Of a stretch of 64,000 nt of DNA, positions 11,101-21,832 are shown one piece after another. The stretch spans positions 24,075,391-24,139,390 of the forward strand of contig CM055107.1 in assembly GCA_029204225.1 (NCBI GenBank), read 5' to 3'. Every line of letters begins with the position of its first letter. Position 1 is the stretch's first letter. This stretch comes from Diphasiastrum complanatum (lineage: Eukaryota > Streptophyta > Lycopodiopsida > Lycopodiales > Lycopodiaceae). The position numbers and the translations under genes are program-made. The notes under the pieces were generated by a model that was not told where the DNA came from, ran no database searches, and was given only the letters and a program-made list of their open reading frames with translations.

Positions 11101-13878
11101 AGGCTGAAGAGGTTTTTGCTGAATTGGAAAAGCTTAAGAAACAAAAGGATTCTTCTAACACCATAAGGTTAAACTGCACTTTTTCAATGAACTCACAATC
11201 GCTTTTGCCTTTCATTTTCATTGAGGTTGGCAATAGCTCTGCAGTAAGTAAATACCTTTTTCAGAGGGAGACTTTTCGAGACTAGTCAACAAACAGGCAG
11301 ATCAATATATCTAGAAAGGGTTTCTAAGAAGAATATGTTTCCTTTCTGATTTATTTTTTTGCAGGATTGGATTCTTGTACTAAAATTCAAATTTTGGAAA
11401 TCTGACAGACTGCAGAGTGAACTAGCATCCATTAGATCCAGTGCAATGTTGGAAGTAAATTTCTCAAGAGAGTATGTTGCAAAGCTTCAAAAATGTGAAA
11501 TTGACTTGCTATCCCAGAAAAATGCTGTGAGTATGTTGTGGGAACAACTTTCCTGGGTGACCGATTATGAATTCATCTGTATACGCTGGTGAACACAGTG
11601 TAATAATGGTATAAGGTCCATTCTAGCATATTTACATTCTTCTGTTTGTTTCATTTGATCACAAGAGCATCAGCAGAATCTGTCAGAGCTTCAGAAAGTG
11701 CGAGATGAGTACTCAGCAAAGCTAGCCTGTCAGAAAGAGTTTGCTGTTTGCTCAATGGTTGCTTCAGCAGTCTTTTCAGCTGTATGTAAAGCTGTTGAAT
11801 TAGAGAAGGAAGAAGCTCTTGAGAGCGCAAATCGACAATTTGAATTACTTTCTCAACATGTGCGGGGTCAGGAACATGAAAATCATGCAAGGTGCCGTAT
11901 TTCATTGATTTCCCATGTGAGCTTGGAATGTTTTTGAGTTTTTTAAGATGCTGGAAGGCTGTTGGCAAGATTAATGATAGAATTCAGCAAAGTGGAGAGC
12001 TAAGGAGCCTATTTTGAATGCTGTCTATTGTTATGATGACTCTTCTTTATGAAATAAGGTTCTTGTTGTTGCGATTAGTTTCTTCTGTTCCTTGGGTTCT
12101 TACTTTCTTCTTATTGATTGTAAGTAGGTTCTTGGTTAGCATTGGGTCTACCAAAGAGAATCTGGATTCTCTTAAACCCAGAGCAGCTTATGCTTGGATT
12201 ATGATAAGACTATAAGTAATGCTTGCTGGCTAAGAGCTTTTTCTCTTTGAAGGTGTCCTTTTGATATGTATTTCTTGACTTTTCAGGTTGTATGTAGGTT
12301 TTACTGTAACCTTTACCAAATAACACTACGAGCTTCTCAAATCGAATATGTGATTCCGTACATGTCCATATAGTACATATCTTACAAAGAGATACAGAGA
12401 CATTCAAATGCAGTGACCAGCCTAGTGGGCCATGAACCCTAATCGATACGAATCTTCTAGGATCCGAATGGTCTGACAGTCTAACTTACTTGACAGATAC
12501 CAGCTGAGACTCGAGTCTTCTTGGATAAATTCTAATCTTCTAGCAGTCAAGCTCATGTAAACCCTACTTGATTTGAAATTGGAATCTTTTGGATTATCTA
12601 CAGACTACTGCATTTGATTGGTCTGACAGTCTAAGTAAATCTACTCATTGATCCCTTCTTGGATTTAATGTTCTGGGTTACCTTAGAATCTTCTGGAAAA
12701 CTAGCTTATGTAAGCTCTAATCAGTTTGAACTTTTTGGGGCTGAGTATCTACAAACTGCTACAGACAAGTAGCCTGGGAGACTTGCAGCTTTAACGCAGT
12801 CTAGAGGCTGGGACTCTACGAATCCTAATGGTATGATATATATCGTCTGGCAATACAGACTCTTACTTGAACGTGTAGACTTCCCTTGGGAAACCCCAAT
12901 TGATTCGAATCTCTTCTATGTATGTAATACTACGATGTAATATAATATATTATATATATATCAGCCTGTCTGAGCATAAATTTCAATTTGTGTCTGAAAA
13001 ATTCCAAAACCTAAAAAGTTCTGCCTTTTCTACTTTTTTTTCCTGAAATTGGAATTTGTTAAGGTGTTCTTTAAATTGTTTTGCACTTGCTCAATTTAAA
13101 AAACTAAATTCATTTTATTTGCCATGAATCCCTTTTGGGACCTTGGGATCCAAAGTTTCTTTAGTCCCAAGTTCGAGCCTCTTATTGGAAACCAAGAAGC
13201 ATTGGGAAATATGATATTGATGAGTGCCACATGGAAAGAGGAGGTTCATGCAAATTGCCAAATTGATCAATGAAGGTTTGCAAAGAGCATACGAATTAAC
13301 GTTTTTGGTGGAGAAATTCTAGAATTTTATTATATCAACTTCACTAATGACAGGTCTTATTTGTTGTTTTCTTTATCATGTTTTCTTGTAAGAAGCAGTT
13401 GGAAGAAGATGCTGTCTGATACTTGACAAGGCTTGATGCTTTATATTTGTCTTTGCATTCATACAGTCCCCTCATTGTGTAGACTATCCAAATCAGTCAC
13501 AGATATTTATTGATGAAATCAGAGGGTGCTGCAATGCGTGTCATGTTCAGGATGATGCAATCTCAGGAAACCATTCAAGCTTTGAGAGCAGAGTTGATGG
13601 CTTTGAAAAGAAATGCAGAGAACTCTGATAATAAGCTAAAACAAGCAGAAATTCAGGTAATTTTATGACCTATCTAAGTGGGAAATGTCAACTATATAGA
13701 GTAATTTTGTTGTGGAGGGCTGACTGTAAAGAAGTGCTTTGGGCTATTGCAGTTACAGGTCTTGCATGAAGAAAACCAAACATTGAATCGTCTACAGACA
13801 AGCAAGCATTCAGCTTTGGATGGAAGTCATATTATCCCACCTTTGCATATTCTAGGAGTAATTTTCTGCACCTTTTAG
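4957..13878 (+). CDS. Split gene for a long coiled-coil protein, function not recognised
   Basis: At least six plus-strand exons can be assembled by splice sites and coding style: 4957-5151, about 10870-11243, 11365 (or 11409)-11526, 11674-11891, 13523-13656 and 13753-13878. All encode charged, heptad-rich helix, with many Glu/Lys/Gln/Leu residues, an Ala-Glu-rich block and stretches such as VELEKEEALESANRQFELL. No membrane segment or catalytic motif is visible. The pattern resembles plant coiled-coil proteins loosely annotated as USO1-like or centrosomal-like, but I cannot assign a family with confidence. The start chosen is ATG 4957, because the frame upstream runs only to a splice-acceptor-like TTGGCAG and a TTG. 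The first intron is about 5.7 kb and contains an antisense Ty3/gypsy relic. Exon ends at 11243 and the acceptor of the third exon are uncertain, and other exons may be missed. It looks like a working host gene, but transcript data would settle it. Confidence 0.55.
5152..6160 (+). other. Start of the long first intron of the coiled-coil gene
   Basis: No supported coding sequence. A possible small exon begins after the TTTTGTGCAG acceptor near 5298 with the frame NFAEPWQHQIHMSKLSSEL, but no donor is evident before its stop. Confidence 0.35.
6166..7600 (-). mobile_element. Decayed Ty3/gypsy pol fragment (RNase H end to integrase), antisense in an intron
   Basis: On the minus strand, in order, lie an RNase H-like tail (DHYALKYLVNKP and VHQGKYHTNAE, about 7520-7395), an integrase zinc-binding remnant (HYAIVNTMKKI with YWWPTMYRDV and a Cys, about 7120-6990), and an integrase core beginning PFEKWSIAFVEPIK with RYTKRR and YATKMVEAEAT (6964-6644). 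A basic, low-complexity C-terminal piece follows at 6477-6166. The core motif shows IAFVEP where the family usually has IDFVGP, so the first catalytic aspartate is lost. Stops and frameshifts throughout mark it as dead. It lies antisense to the coiled-coil gene, in its largest intron. Confidence 0.8.
7601..10860. other. Intronic sequence without recognised features
   Basis: Only short random reading frames are seen. A minus-strand frame at 7632-7814 could be further gypsy debris. Nothing else can be supported. Confidence 0.5.
10870..11243 (+). CDS. Coiled-coil gene, internal exon
   Basis: The frame reads ILVKEEASISAQALKRQVAE and on through an Ala/Glu-rich heptad block (NEAEERAAAAEDRAADAAKK) to KLKKQKDSS. 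The acceptor is probably the AAG just before 10870. The nearest good donor is GTAAGT at 11244. The last 25 or so residues before it lose the heptad pattern, so the true end may lie earlier. Confidence 0.6.
11365..11526 (+). CDS. Coiled-coil gene, internal exon
   Basis: The frame contains DRLQSELASIRSSAMLEV and SREYVAKLQKCEIDLLSQK, then a GTGAGT donor at 11527. Two acceptors are possible: TTTGCAG ending at 11364 and CTGACAG ending at 11408. The heptad pattern starts after the second. Confidence 0.55.
11674..11891 (+). CDS. Coiled-coil gene, internal exon
   Basis: The frame reads QNLSELQKVRDEYSAKLACQ, a short hydrophobic helix (SMVASAVFSAVCKAVELEK), and then ALESANRQFELLSQHV. It is bounded by an ATCAG acceptor and an AAG/GT donor at 11892. 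Confidence 0.6.
11892..13522. other. Intron of the coiled-coil gene
   Basis: No coding sequence is supported. A phrase close to GGTCTGACAGTCTAA occurs twice (about 12468 and 12620) amid recurring CTAAT-GAATCTTCT phrases, suggesting an old, degraded internal repeat. An AT-rich alternating run lies at about 12938-12962. Confidence 0.4.
13523..13656 (+). CDS. Coiled-coil gene, internal exon
   Basis: The frame contains AAMRVMFRMMQSQETIQALR and LMALKRNAENSDNKLKQAEI, then a canonical CAG/GTAATT donor at 13657. The acceptor is AAATCAG ending at 13522. Confidence 0.6.
13753..13878 (+). CDS. Coiled-coil gene, probable last exon
   Basis: It starts after a GCTATTGCAG acceptor, continues the phase of the preceding exon with LQVLHEENQTLNRLQTSK and ends at TAG 13876-13878. 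The final 15 residues are hydrophobic and may be read-through into an intron rather than the true C-terminus. Confidence 0.45.
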   Translation, partial: LQVLHEENQTLNRLQTSKHSALDGSHIIPPLHILGVIFCTF

Positions 13879-14528
13879 GCATGGAGTTGCTTTGTATATG
13901 GTCCACTTTAAGTTCTGAGAAACTCACTTTTATCATTCCTTCCCATGTATTCATTTCTCCATCCACCAGCAACCTGTCCCCTAGGATGCAAGGGTAAGTA
14001 CAAGTCGTTCACCAGTCAACAATATCTGGCAAATTGTGAGATTCAGTGCTGTGGCAGGCTGGGCATGTTATAGATCATCAAAAATCTGCACCTAATTCTG
14101 TCTGCTAGCATTTCTGGTCTTTGCTGCAGAAACACACACACATGGATGTGTGTTCATATGATGGTATTCATTGTACTTTGTGCAGACGTGTGTGTGTGTG
14201 TGTGTGCGTGTGAATGTCAGCGGTGATGGAGAAAACGCGTTTCTTGCATTTTCATTGGGCCACGTGTTCCCTAAGTCTTCAATGACAGGCAGTTGAAGGG
14301 CGCAGCTTAAGGGTGAAAGGCAATTTTTCTGGAACTTTCCAGAAAAGAGTAGAAAGAGAAAAATTTAGAAGTTTCGTAGAGAGAGAAGGATATATATATG
14401 CGTGGAGAAAGAGAGCGCATAGGAGCTAGCGTGATGAGGGTGAGGGAGAGAGGATTTTTTTAAAAATTAGGGCTTATTTAGGGTTACACTTTTTTAGGGT
14501 TTTAGAATTAAAAATAGTGATAATGTGA

Positions 14529-14592
<64 letters not shown>

Positions 14593-15690
14593 TGAGTTTC
14601 CTGAGTGTGTAGTGTTATTGTTTGCTTGCAGATCAAGCCTCATCCACAAAAGTTGAAGTCTACATATGGCAGTACTTTTAGCTTGTGTACACAAGAAAAA
14701 TCAGCCCTGACTACGTCTAGGCCACCACTAACTTCTCTCCAACTCAACGTGGCTCGACAATCCTAGCTCATATTTGTGTATGATATCCGCCATAGTTAGG
14801 TACCACACAGAAAATAACAATCTTGTACAAGTTGGGCATTATGGAACTCAAATTCATTTTTTTGACGGATGAACATTCTCCTTCAAATCATCTATAACAT
14901 TTATGTCAAATTTTCTTCAAGGTATACTGTTCATGAGGGCCAATAAGACATTCCATGGAGTTCATTCATAATGGTGTGCAGGAGCAACCTCTAGTGACAA
15001 GTATTCTACATGCTTATATAATTTGTGTGAGGTATCAGGTTGCACTGGACAATATATGTAACCATGATTTTAATCTTGATAGAGTGAAAAGGAAAATTAC
15101 TCGACCAAATAATGCATTCAAACTTAGCACTTTAAGTCAATTAGAATAATTCATGTGTAAATCTTGTATGGCAATCTGTAGGAAACTCATTTAGTACTTA
15201 AATTAGTATGTGTCGGAAGCTTGGTTGTAAATACACTACTACATTTCCATGTTTACTTGTGGTCCATGAATTTGTGGCAAAATAGAATATAGGTAACATG
15301 ATTTGTTTTAAACCTTTGAGATTCCAAATTGTGATCTGGAGTTATTATGATTGGGAGATATAGTTCTCACATAGGACTATAGCACTAACTTTGCTTACTT
15401 AGGAAAAGCAATAACTCAAATACAAATAGATGTTCAGTAACATGGGATGCTTCATACATTAGGTCTGGGTCAAGATTTGCTGAAATTCGGGAAGGACCAT
15501 GATGATGATTTGAGTTGCTTGGCTGAAAAGTGAAAATAATAACAGTCAATCGATACAAAGTTTGAAAGACAATATTTGAAAGTAATATTGTTGTCTTCTT
15601 CATGCTCAAAAAAATTCGTTGATGTCTCTTTTCCTCATGGGCAACGACTGTGTGATTTAATTAGTTTTTGTAGGAAAAGTTCTATTCAAC
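13879..15690. other. Spacer with short TG/AC runs
   Basis: Apart from the (GA)n tract and a (TG)n run at about 14189-14212, no supported gene is visible. The small frame at 14955-15149 has no recognisable motif. Confidence 0.4.
14532..14589. repeat. (GA)n microsatellite
   Basis: About 58 bp of uninterrupted GA on the plus strand. Confidence 0.97.
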
Positions 15691-15693
15691 AAT

Positions 15694-16773
15694 ATGCAAT
15701 TATTTAGTGGTTGGCATGACTTGAAAAAAAGGATGGGACACTTCAACTTCAAGTCATTGGAGGTAATGGCAAGGAAGAAGGTTGTGATTAGTCTTCCAAG
15801 TTCCTTAAATGATGTCAAGCACGTTTGCGAGTCTTGTGCTTTGTCTAAGTCACATAGACTACCTTATACTAGATCTATTTCTAGATCTAAAAAGCCTTTT
15901 CAACTTGTACATTCGGATATTTATGGATTTACTACAATTAGCAATAGTGGAGCTAAGATGTATGTAACATTCATTGATGATTTTAGTAGATTTTGTTGGA
16001 TCTATCTACTAAAGAGCAAGGATGAAGTGTATGATGCCTTTGTCAAGTTCAAGAATGCAAGGGAGAACCAATTTTCCACAAAGATCAAGTGTTTGAGAGG
16101 TGACAATGGTGGTGAGTACATATCTTACAAGTTCAAGGCCTTTTGTGATGAGCATGGGATCAAGAGGGAGTATACAACATTAAGGACCCCACAACAAAAT
16201 GGAGTGGCTAAAAGGAAGAATAGGACTATATGTGAAAGTGCTAAAGCTATGAGGTTAAGTGCTAATCTTGACAAACCATTTTGGAATCAAGCTTTGCTGT
16301 GTGCCAATTTCTTGTGCAATAGGTGGCCGAGTGCTATTTTGGATGGAAGGACACCTTTTGAGATGCTATTCAAGAGGAGGCCGAGTGTCAACTTTCTAAG
16401 AACCTTTGGATGCACATGCTATGTCAACATTACTCTTGATGATAGGACCAAGGAGGATCCATCTTCAAGAAGAGGTATTTTTGTTGGATATAGTGAGGTG
16501 AGTAAAGCCTACAAGGTTTACAATCCTTCTACTAACAAAGTGATTGTTGGTAGAGATGTCATTTTTGATGAGGGGAACGTTCCAAAAGTGTCTTCAAGCA
16601 TGATTCATGGTAGAGTGTATGGATCTAACATTCTTGATGTTGATGAGAAGAATCCTACTTTGGATGGTGGTGATGATGGACCTTCATCAAGTCAAAAGCC
16701 AAGGAGAACATCAAGAGAAAGACAAGTACCTTCAAGACTCACATATGATCAAAAGGGTAAGAAAGTCGTTTGA
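15694..16773 (+). pseudogene. Ty1/copia GAG-pre-integrase and integrase (outer copia, 5' part)
   Basis: The 359-codon frame begins inside the GAG-pre-integrase zinc domain (MGHFNFKSLEVM, then CESCALSKSHRLPY) and continues through the integrase core. The first two catalytic aspartates are present (LVHSDIYG and RGDNGGEY). At the third catalytic site the usual GVAERKNRT reads GVAKRKNRT, a glutamate-to-lysine change that should abolish strand transfer. After the core come TPFEMLFKRRP, FGCTCYV, the GIFVGYSEVSKAYKV block and an acidic linker. The frame shifts near 16773 and the element is then interrupted by a minus-strand copia at 16865. Its 3' part resumes at 21833. No LTR of its own was found. 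Confidence 0.88.
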
Positions 16774-16864
16774 CAAAATTTTACAGCAAATTCAATCCCA
16801 ATCAATCCTAAAAGTGATGGAGGATGCACAAACAAAATATCTAGATCCAAACTATGAGCTAGAA

Positions 16865-17469
16865 TCAAGACTAGTTACCAAAACTAGCAAATTTGGCATT
16901 TAACTCCACATTAGGCACATAGATTTGATCAAATGAGCCAAAGTAAAGTACAACAAGCTTCTCAGACCTGTAAACAATTTCATCACCTTCCAATCCAAGC
17001 AATTAATGTATAAAAACACTCACATCCAATAGCTAGAACTCGCCATCAAAAGACAATGATGATAGAAGTGGAAAAACTCGATTTTTCTTGATTTTTGGAT
17101 GGAAATCCCATCATACATTTATACTTTTCAAGCTTAGATTTGAGCATATTAGGGCACCTCTGAACTTATCATACTCTAACCCTAACATCTAACCTTATAG
17201 GTCATTGGATCCACCCTAACTGGGGTCAAGATCTCGAGATTCCAAAACAATGAAAAACATGCTATTTTTAGCTCCTATTTTCTCTCTAGCTTATCAAAGC
17301 ACTATTTAGCCTCACTCCAAAGGTGCCACTCCTATGCTAGGTTAGGAATGAGACTTACAAAGAGTATCCTATTCTATTTGGCATGTGTGACAAGCCACAA
17401 CATTACCATTATACAATTTACAAGCCATATGACCAAAATTGGTCAACCTAGAATTGTGAAATTTTAACA
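16865..17469 (-). repeat. 3' LTR of the nested copia element
   Basis: Its sequence matches 21227-21832 closely along its whole length, with scattered substitutions, so the insertion is not very recent. Confidence 0.9.
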
Positions 17470-17536
17470 GTCCTCCTCACAATTTAGCTTGATGAGACTA
17501 TCCTGGATCAATAATCAATACATGGATAAAAACAAT

Positions 17537-18864
17537 CTAACTTTCAGGTTCTTGCTTTGTTGAGTGACTATGATCACTCATCATGATAAGAATATGATTT
17601 GAGCTCCAAGTTCTCAAATGTAGTGAGAGCTCCATAAAGGTTGTCTTCAAGATCCAAGCCTTGTCTTTGGTAGGTTGTTGAATGATCACCTTGGGCTGCA
17701 AAATTTGAGTCTCCTCCTCAAAATAAACATGAAAAACAACAGCTTTCCATAAGATCCAACTTTTGTATGAAGCACATACAATCAAAGCTTGATATATCAC
17801 CATCTTAACTTTATCCACCAAAAAATGAACTCCAACTTGGCATCCTTCCAATGAAGGTCTTCATTCCTTGGAAATTCAAGAGTGAATGGATCACAAGATG
17901 AGGCCTTTGAATACATATTTGAAACTCTAATCAAAGTAGTAATGATCACTATTTCATCATCATAAGATATAGGATGAAAAACAAAATTCATACTAGCATC
18001 ATCAAAGGACTTTGTCAAATACATGACATGTTTTCTATCAAACACAAAATAAGATGAGTAAAGGGAGATATGGATAAAATTCCTTGCTGCTCCTTTCTCT
18101 ATACCCAAACTTTCATATTGATGTAGATTCAGGTCTCTTTTGCCTAGAGACAAGTGCTCCTTCTCGGGTTCCTCCTTGATGTCTTTTTTCTACATCATGC
18201 TCACTCCCTCTTGGTGTTGATGATGAAAACATGGATCCAAACCATGATCTTCTTCAAGACTCTCAAGGACTTTGTTTTCAAGTCTCCGAACCTGAATGTT
18301 CTCCTTCTCAATATGATCTTTCAAGTCAACAAAACAATCACCAAGATTGGTTATACCAAATTTACTAGTCCACAATTGACTAATCAACAATTGCTTACCA
18401 CTAGCAATTTGCATTACATACTTCTTGAACTTGAAAGTAATGAGGCCAAATAATCTTGTATGGATATAAGTGTCCTTCAAGGATGATTCACTTATTCTCA
18501 TACAAGGTTCACAATATGCCTCTTTGAAAATGAAGTCAAATTCTTTCAACTTATGAATGAAAATGTCATGCTTACTTCTAGCATACTCAAGAGTAAGTAC
18601 ATATGACAAACACCTTTCATTCCATACTTTAGAGTTCAAAGGGACTTCATTACAAAACTCAGCAAATGAAGTACAAAATGTACCCCCCTTTCCAACTTTC
18701 CTTTCCTTGTCCACAAAACTGAGCATTGATAGCTCCATCTTTGCTCTTGTGGCTCTCCTTGGAATAGTTGAAGCTCTTGGATTTTGCTCCTCCTCTTGAT
18801 CAAGCTCCTCCTTGATCTCAACCATATCTTTGCCAATATGATTCTTAGAGGATTCATCATTCAA
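17537..18864 (-). other. Unrecognised open region inside the nested copia, in place of IN-RT-RNase H
   Basis: Three successive minus-strand frames, 18190-18864 (224 codons), 17797-18153 (118) and 17537-17851 (104), fill the space between the truncated integrase start and the 3' LTR. The first is acidic near the N-terminus (KEELDQEEEQN) and then reads like a soluble protein with scattered Cys and a helical end (HIEKENIQVRRLENKVLESL). None has RT, RNase H or integrase motifs. They may be a captured host transcript broken by frameshifts, or non-coding filler of a non-autonomous family. I cannot assign a function. Confidence 0.5.
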
Positions 18865-18869
18865 TATTA

Positions 18870-19394
18870 CTAAAACATTGTGGCTCTACCATTTCTCTTT
18901 GTGCTAGCAAAATGTACATCCAAATGAATCAACTTAAGAGGGTGAGTGGCCTTAGTGATAGTGTTAGAGAAAGGCAACCTATGTGCTTTAGCCAAAGCAC
19001 ATTCTTCACAAACCTTTTTCTCTTTTTCCATGGATATTGGAAGGCCTAGAGCAAGCTCCTCCTTGCACATGACTTCCATAGATTTGGTGTTGATGTGACC
19101 AAGCCTCTTGTGCCACAAATCATTTGTGGTCATCTTGCCCTCCTTGCCTACTATCACAAATTGGTTAGGATCAACAAAAGCATCAAGCTTAAACAACCTC
19201 CCAAACCTTCTTCCTCTTGCTATGATCTTCCCATTCTTCTTGATGTTGCATACATTAGTAGAGAACTCCACAATGAAACCATGATCTAAAAGTTGGCCAA
19301 CACTAAGCAAATTCTTAGTGATGCTAGGGATGAAGAGAACACTATCTATCTTAGTCTTCTTGGAGGATCCTAAGCATAAGGGAATGAATTCCAC
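18870..19394 (-). pseudogene. Copia protease end and GAG-pre-integrase, truncated at the start of integrase
   Basis: The frame contains SVLFIPSITKNLLSVGQLLD (protease C-terminal part), LWHKRLGHINTKSMEVM with CEECALAKAHRLPF (the HHCC GAG-pre-integrase domain), and then HPLKLIHLDV. That last piece is where integrase should start with its first aspartate. After ten more residues the frame ends and homology stops. Confidence 0.88.
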
Positions 19395-19481
19395 ACCTTC
19401 AAATTTACGTTCATGATGATTTGTTGTAAAAATGGACTTTATAGGTCCTACATAAGATGTGAGTTGAGAAAAATACTTCCT

Positions 19482-19721
19482 TTAACCCGACATGTGGGAG
19501 CTAGCCCCACTATCTATCCACCAAGGATCTTCACCTTTGACATTTGATGATGAAAAGGTTGACATCATGGGTGAGTCCTCATGATAGCTCTCTTCCTCCT
19601 CTTGTCCAATGTTGGCTTGGCTTTGATCTTGCTTCCTCTTGAAGCATTCCGAGGCATAATGCCCCATCTTGCTACAATAGTAGCACTTTATCTTAGGATG
19701 TGGATCCTCCTTGATCTCCAT
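19482..19721 (-). CDS. Copia nucleocapsid zinc knuckle and start of protease
   Basis: The frame contains a CCHC knuckle, CYYCSKMGHYASEC (Cx2Cx4Hx4C), which binds the RNA genome. An acidic linker and the aspartic protease entry WWIDSGASSHMSG follow, with the catalytic DSG intact. A stop comes right after. Confidence 0.9.
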   Translation of the reverse strand: MEIKEDPHPKIKCYYCSKMGHYASECFKRKQDQSQANIGQEEEESYHEDSPMMSTFSSSNVKGEDPWWIDSGASSHMSG

Positions 19722-20343
19722 CCTTTGCTTGCTCCCTTTTTAATGCTCCTCCCTTGGTCTTTGCTTTGCCTTTGCTCTTGAAAAATAAGGCTTTGTCATC
19801 ACCATCATTGATGGAGGGCCTCTCCATCCTTGATTTGATATGAGTCTTCCTACTCTCCTCGGCCATCAACACACTTTGAAGGTCTTCAATTGTAGGCAAG
19901 TTTCCCATGATGGCATAGCTTTGGACAAGGTTAGTAAAATCACTACATAAGCCATTCAAAACTATTTGCACAAGCTCACTCTCTTTAATAGGTTCACCAA
20001 CATAAGTAAGCTCTTTGTTCAAATCTTTTACTCTCAAAACAAATTGATGTCCACTCTCACTCCTCCCTTGGAAGCATTGAAGAACTTGGTTCTTGAGGGA
20101 AAGTAACCTTGAGGTATTCTTGGACTCATAGATGTTTTGAAGAGTCTCCCAAGCCTCTTGGGCTGAGGTACATGCTCCTACTTCTTTGAGCAAATCATTT
20201 GCAACATTCATCTTAATACAATGGAGACTCAGTGCAAGCTTGCACCTTCTCTTGTATTTAGTTGCTTCTTGTGGATGGATTGGCTCATCTTCCTCTCCAT
20301 TCACAATATCCATCAAATCTTGCATGATAAGGATGGAGTCCAT
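19693..20343 (-). CDS. Copia gag (UBN2-type capsid region)
   Basis: The frame is a typical Ty1/copia capsid: SAQEAWETLQNIYESKNTSR, then LLSLKNQVLQCF, and LVQIVLNGLCSDFTNLVQSY. A basic linker follows and leads to the zinc knuckle in the next frame. It would form the particle shell. The reading frame is interrupted between this part and the nucleocapsid (19482-19721), so one frameshift separates them. Confidence 0.88.
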   Translation of the reverse strand: MDSILIMQDLMDIVNGEEDEPIHPQEATKYKRRCKLALSLHCIKMNVANDLLKEVGACTSAQEAWETLQNIYESKNTSRLLSLKNQVLQCFQGRSESGHQFVLRVKDLNKELTYVGEPIKESELVQIVLNGLCSDFTNLVQSYAIMGNLPTIEDLQSVLMAEESRKTHIKSRMERPSINDGDDKALFFKSKGKAKTKGGALKREQAKDGDQGGSTS

Positions 20344-21212
20344 TCTTAACTTCCAAATTGAATAAATTTGAAGAGCTCAATCTATCACTAGAATCCAAAA
20401 GATAGGCACTTATGGATGCCATCTTCAATGATAAGGAGATAGATTCAAAGAAACAAGATAGATTGTACAAGATATGATCACTACTAGCTATCCCAATCTC
20501 TTTGGGACCTGAGATGAATCACTCTCTAATTTCTCAACAAGATCTAAGGTGATCTTGAGCTTGATCTATCTTCAAGATCCAAACTAGATCAAACTTACTA
20601 TAGATTTGATCAAACTGGTCTCCTCCTTGATCGCGACTTCCCAAGAAGGGTGAATCCACCTATACTGAACCAAAAGCACTTTATAACACACAAATGTCTT
20701 ACAAATAAAGCCTCTTAAATTTAGGTTGAATCACATTGACATATTCAATCACAAACCTATCCAAAACCGAGTAGAATAGAAACACAAATTTCACTAGTTT
20801 TGCATTTCTAGATGAAAAACTCATCAAAACACTTGATCTGAACCTAAAAGGTGTATTTTAGTACCTTAAGAAGCCTAAGAACGACCTAATTAAGCTCTCA
20901 AATGGCTGATCCAAACTTCTAAAGAGTGGTGGCATTCAAATACTTATGAAAATCTCTACTAGGAGACATCTACTCCAAGATTCAACTCATAAGAACTTTC
21001 TAATTTGGTTTGGTTGCATGGAAATGGTTCAATCTCGGTTCTTGTAGCTATAACTCAGCAAAACAAGTTCCCTTTGATCTATTATCACTCAAATGAAACC
21101 AATTTTGAAGGTACAATCACTAGATTAGCAACTAGTAGCAAGAGCAAAGCTAATACTACTCAAATCTAGGATCAAAGCTTGAGAAAATCAAATCTATATC
21201 TCACTTTTGATT

Positions 21213-21226
21213 AGGCTCTGATATCA
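21213..21226 (-). other. Primer-binding site of the nested copia
   Basis: TGATATCAGAGCCT lies next to the LTR end. It differs at one position from the TGGTATCAGAGC common in plant copia elements and complementary to initiator tRNA-Met. Confidence 0.8.
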
Positions 21227-21832
21227 TCAAGACTAGTTACCAAAACTAGCAAATTTGGCATTTAACTCCACATTAGGCACATAGATTTGATCAAATGAAC
21301 CAAAGTAAAGTACAGCAAGCTTCTCAGACCTGTAAAAAAGTTCAGAACCTTCCAATCCAATCAATTAACGCATAAAAACACTCATATCCAATAGCTAGAA
21401 CTTGCCACCAAAAGACAATGATGATGGAATTGGAAAAACTCGATTTTTTTTTTATTTTTGGATGGAAATCCCATCATACATTTATACTTTTCAAGCTCAG
21501 ATCTGAGCATATTAGGGCACCTCTGAACTTATCATACCCTAACCCTAACATCTAGCCTAATAGGTCATTGGATCCACCCTAACTGGGGTCAAGATCTCGA
21601 GATCCCAAAACAATGAAAAACATGCTATTTTTAGCTCCTATTTTCTCTCTAGCTTATCAAAGCACTATTTGGACTCACTCCAAAGGTGCCACTCCTATGC
21701 TAGGTTAGGAATGAGACTTACAAAGAGTATCCTATGCTATTTGGCACGTGTGACAAGCCACAACATGACCATAATACAATTTACAAGCCATATGACCAAA
21801 ATTGGACAACCTAGAATTGTGAAATTTTAACA
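21227..21832 (-). repeat. 5' LTR of the nested copia element
   Basis: It starts TGTTAAAATTTC on the minus strand and is followed directly by the primer-binding site. A GGTTAGGGTTAGG-like stretch near 21545 is part of the LTR and is shared by the other copy. Confidence 0.9.

Larger units (their letters stand above)
16865..21832 (-). mobile_element. LTR-bounded Ty1/copia element lacking IN-RT-RNase H, nested in another copia
   Basis: Two direct repeats of about 605 bp (16865-17469 and 21227-21832) bound the element. Read on the minus strand each starts TGTTAAAATTTC and ends AGTCTTGA. Next to the 5' LTR is a tRNA-iMet-type primer site, TGATATCAGAGCC, and before the 3' LTR is a purine run GTGAGGAGGAC. 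The interior encodes gag, a zinc knuckle, a protease and a GAG-pre-integrase domain, then stops at the very start of integrase. A 1.3-kb unrecognised open region occupies the place of the remaining pol. Flanks are TAGAA and TAGTT, an imperfect 5-bp target duplication. The insertion splits a plus-strand copia. It would depend on proteins of another element to move. Confidence 0.88.

Noticed and set aside
17170-21560. CCCTAACCCTAA words that look telomeric
   Set aside because: They are only two units long and are part of the LTR sequence, repeated in each LTR copy.
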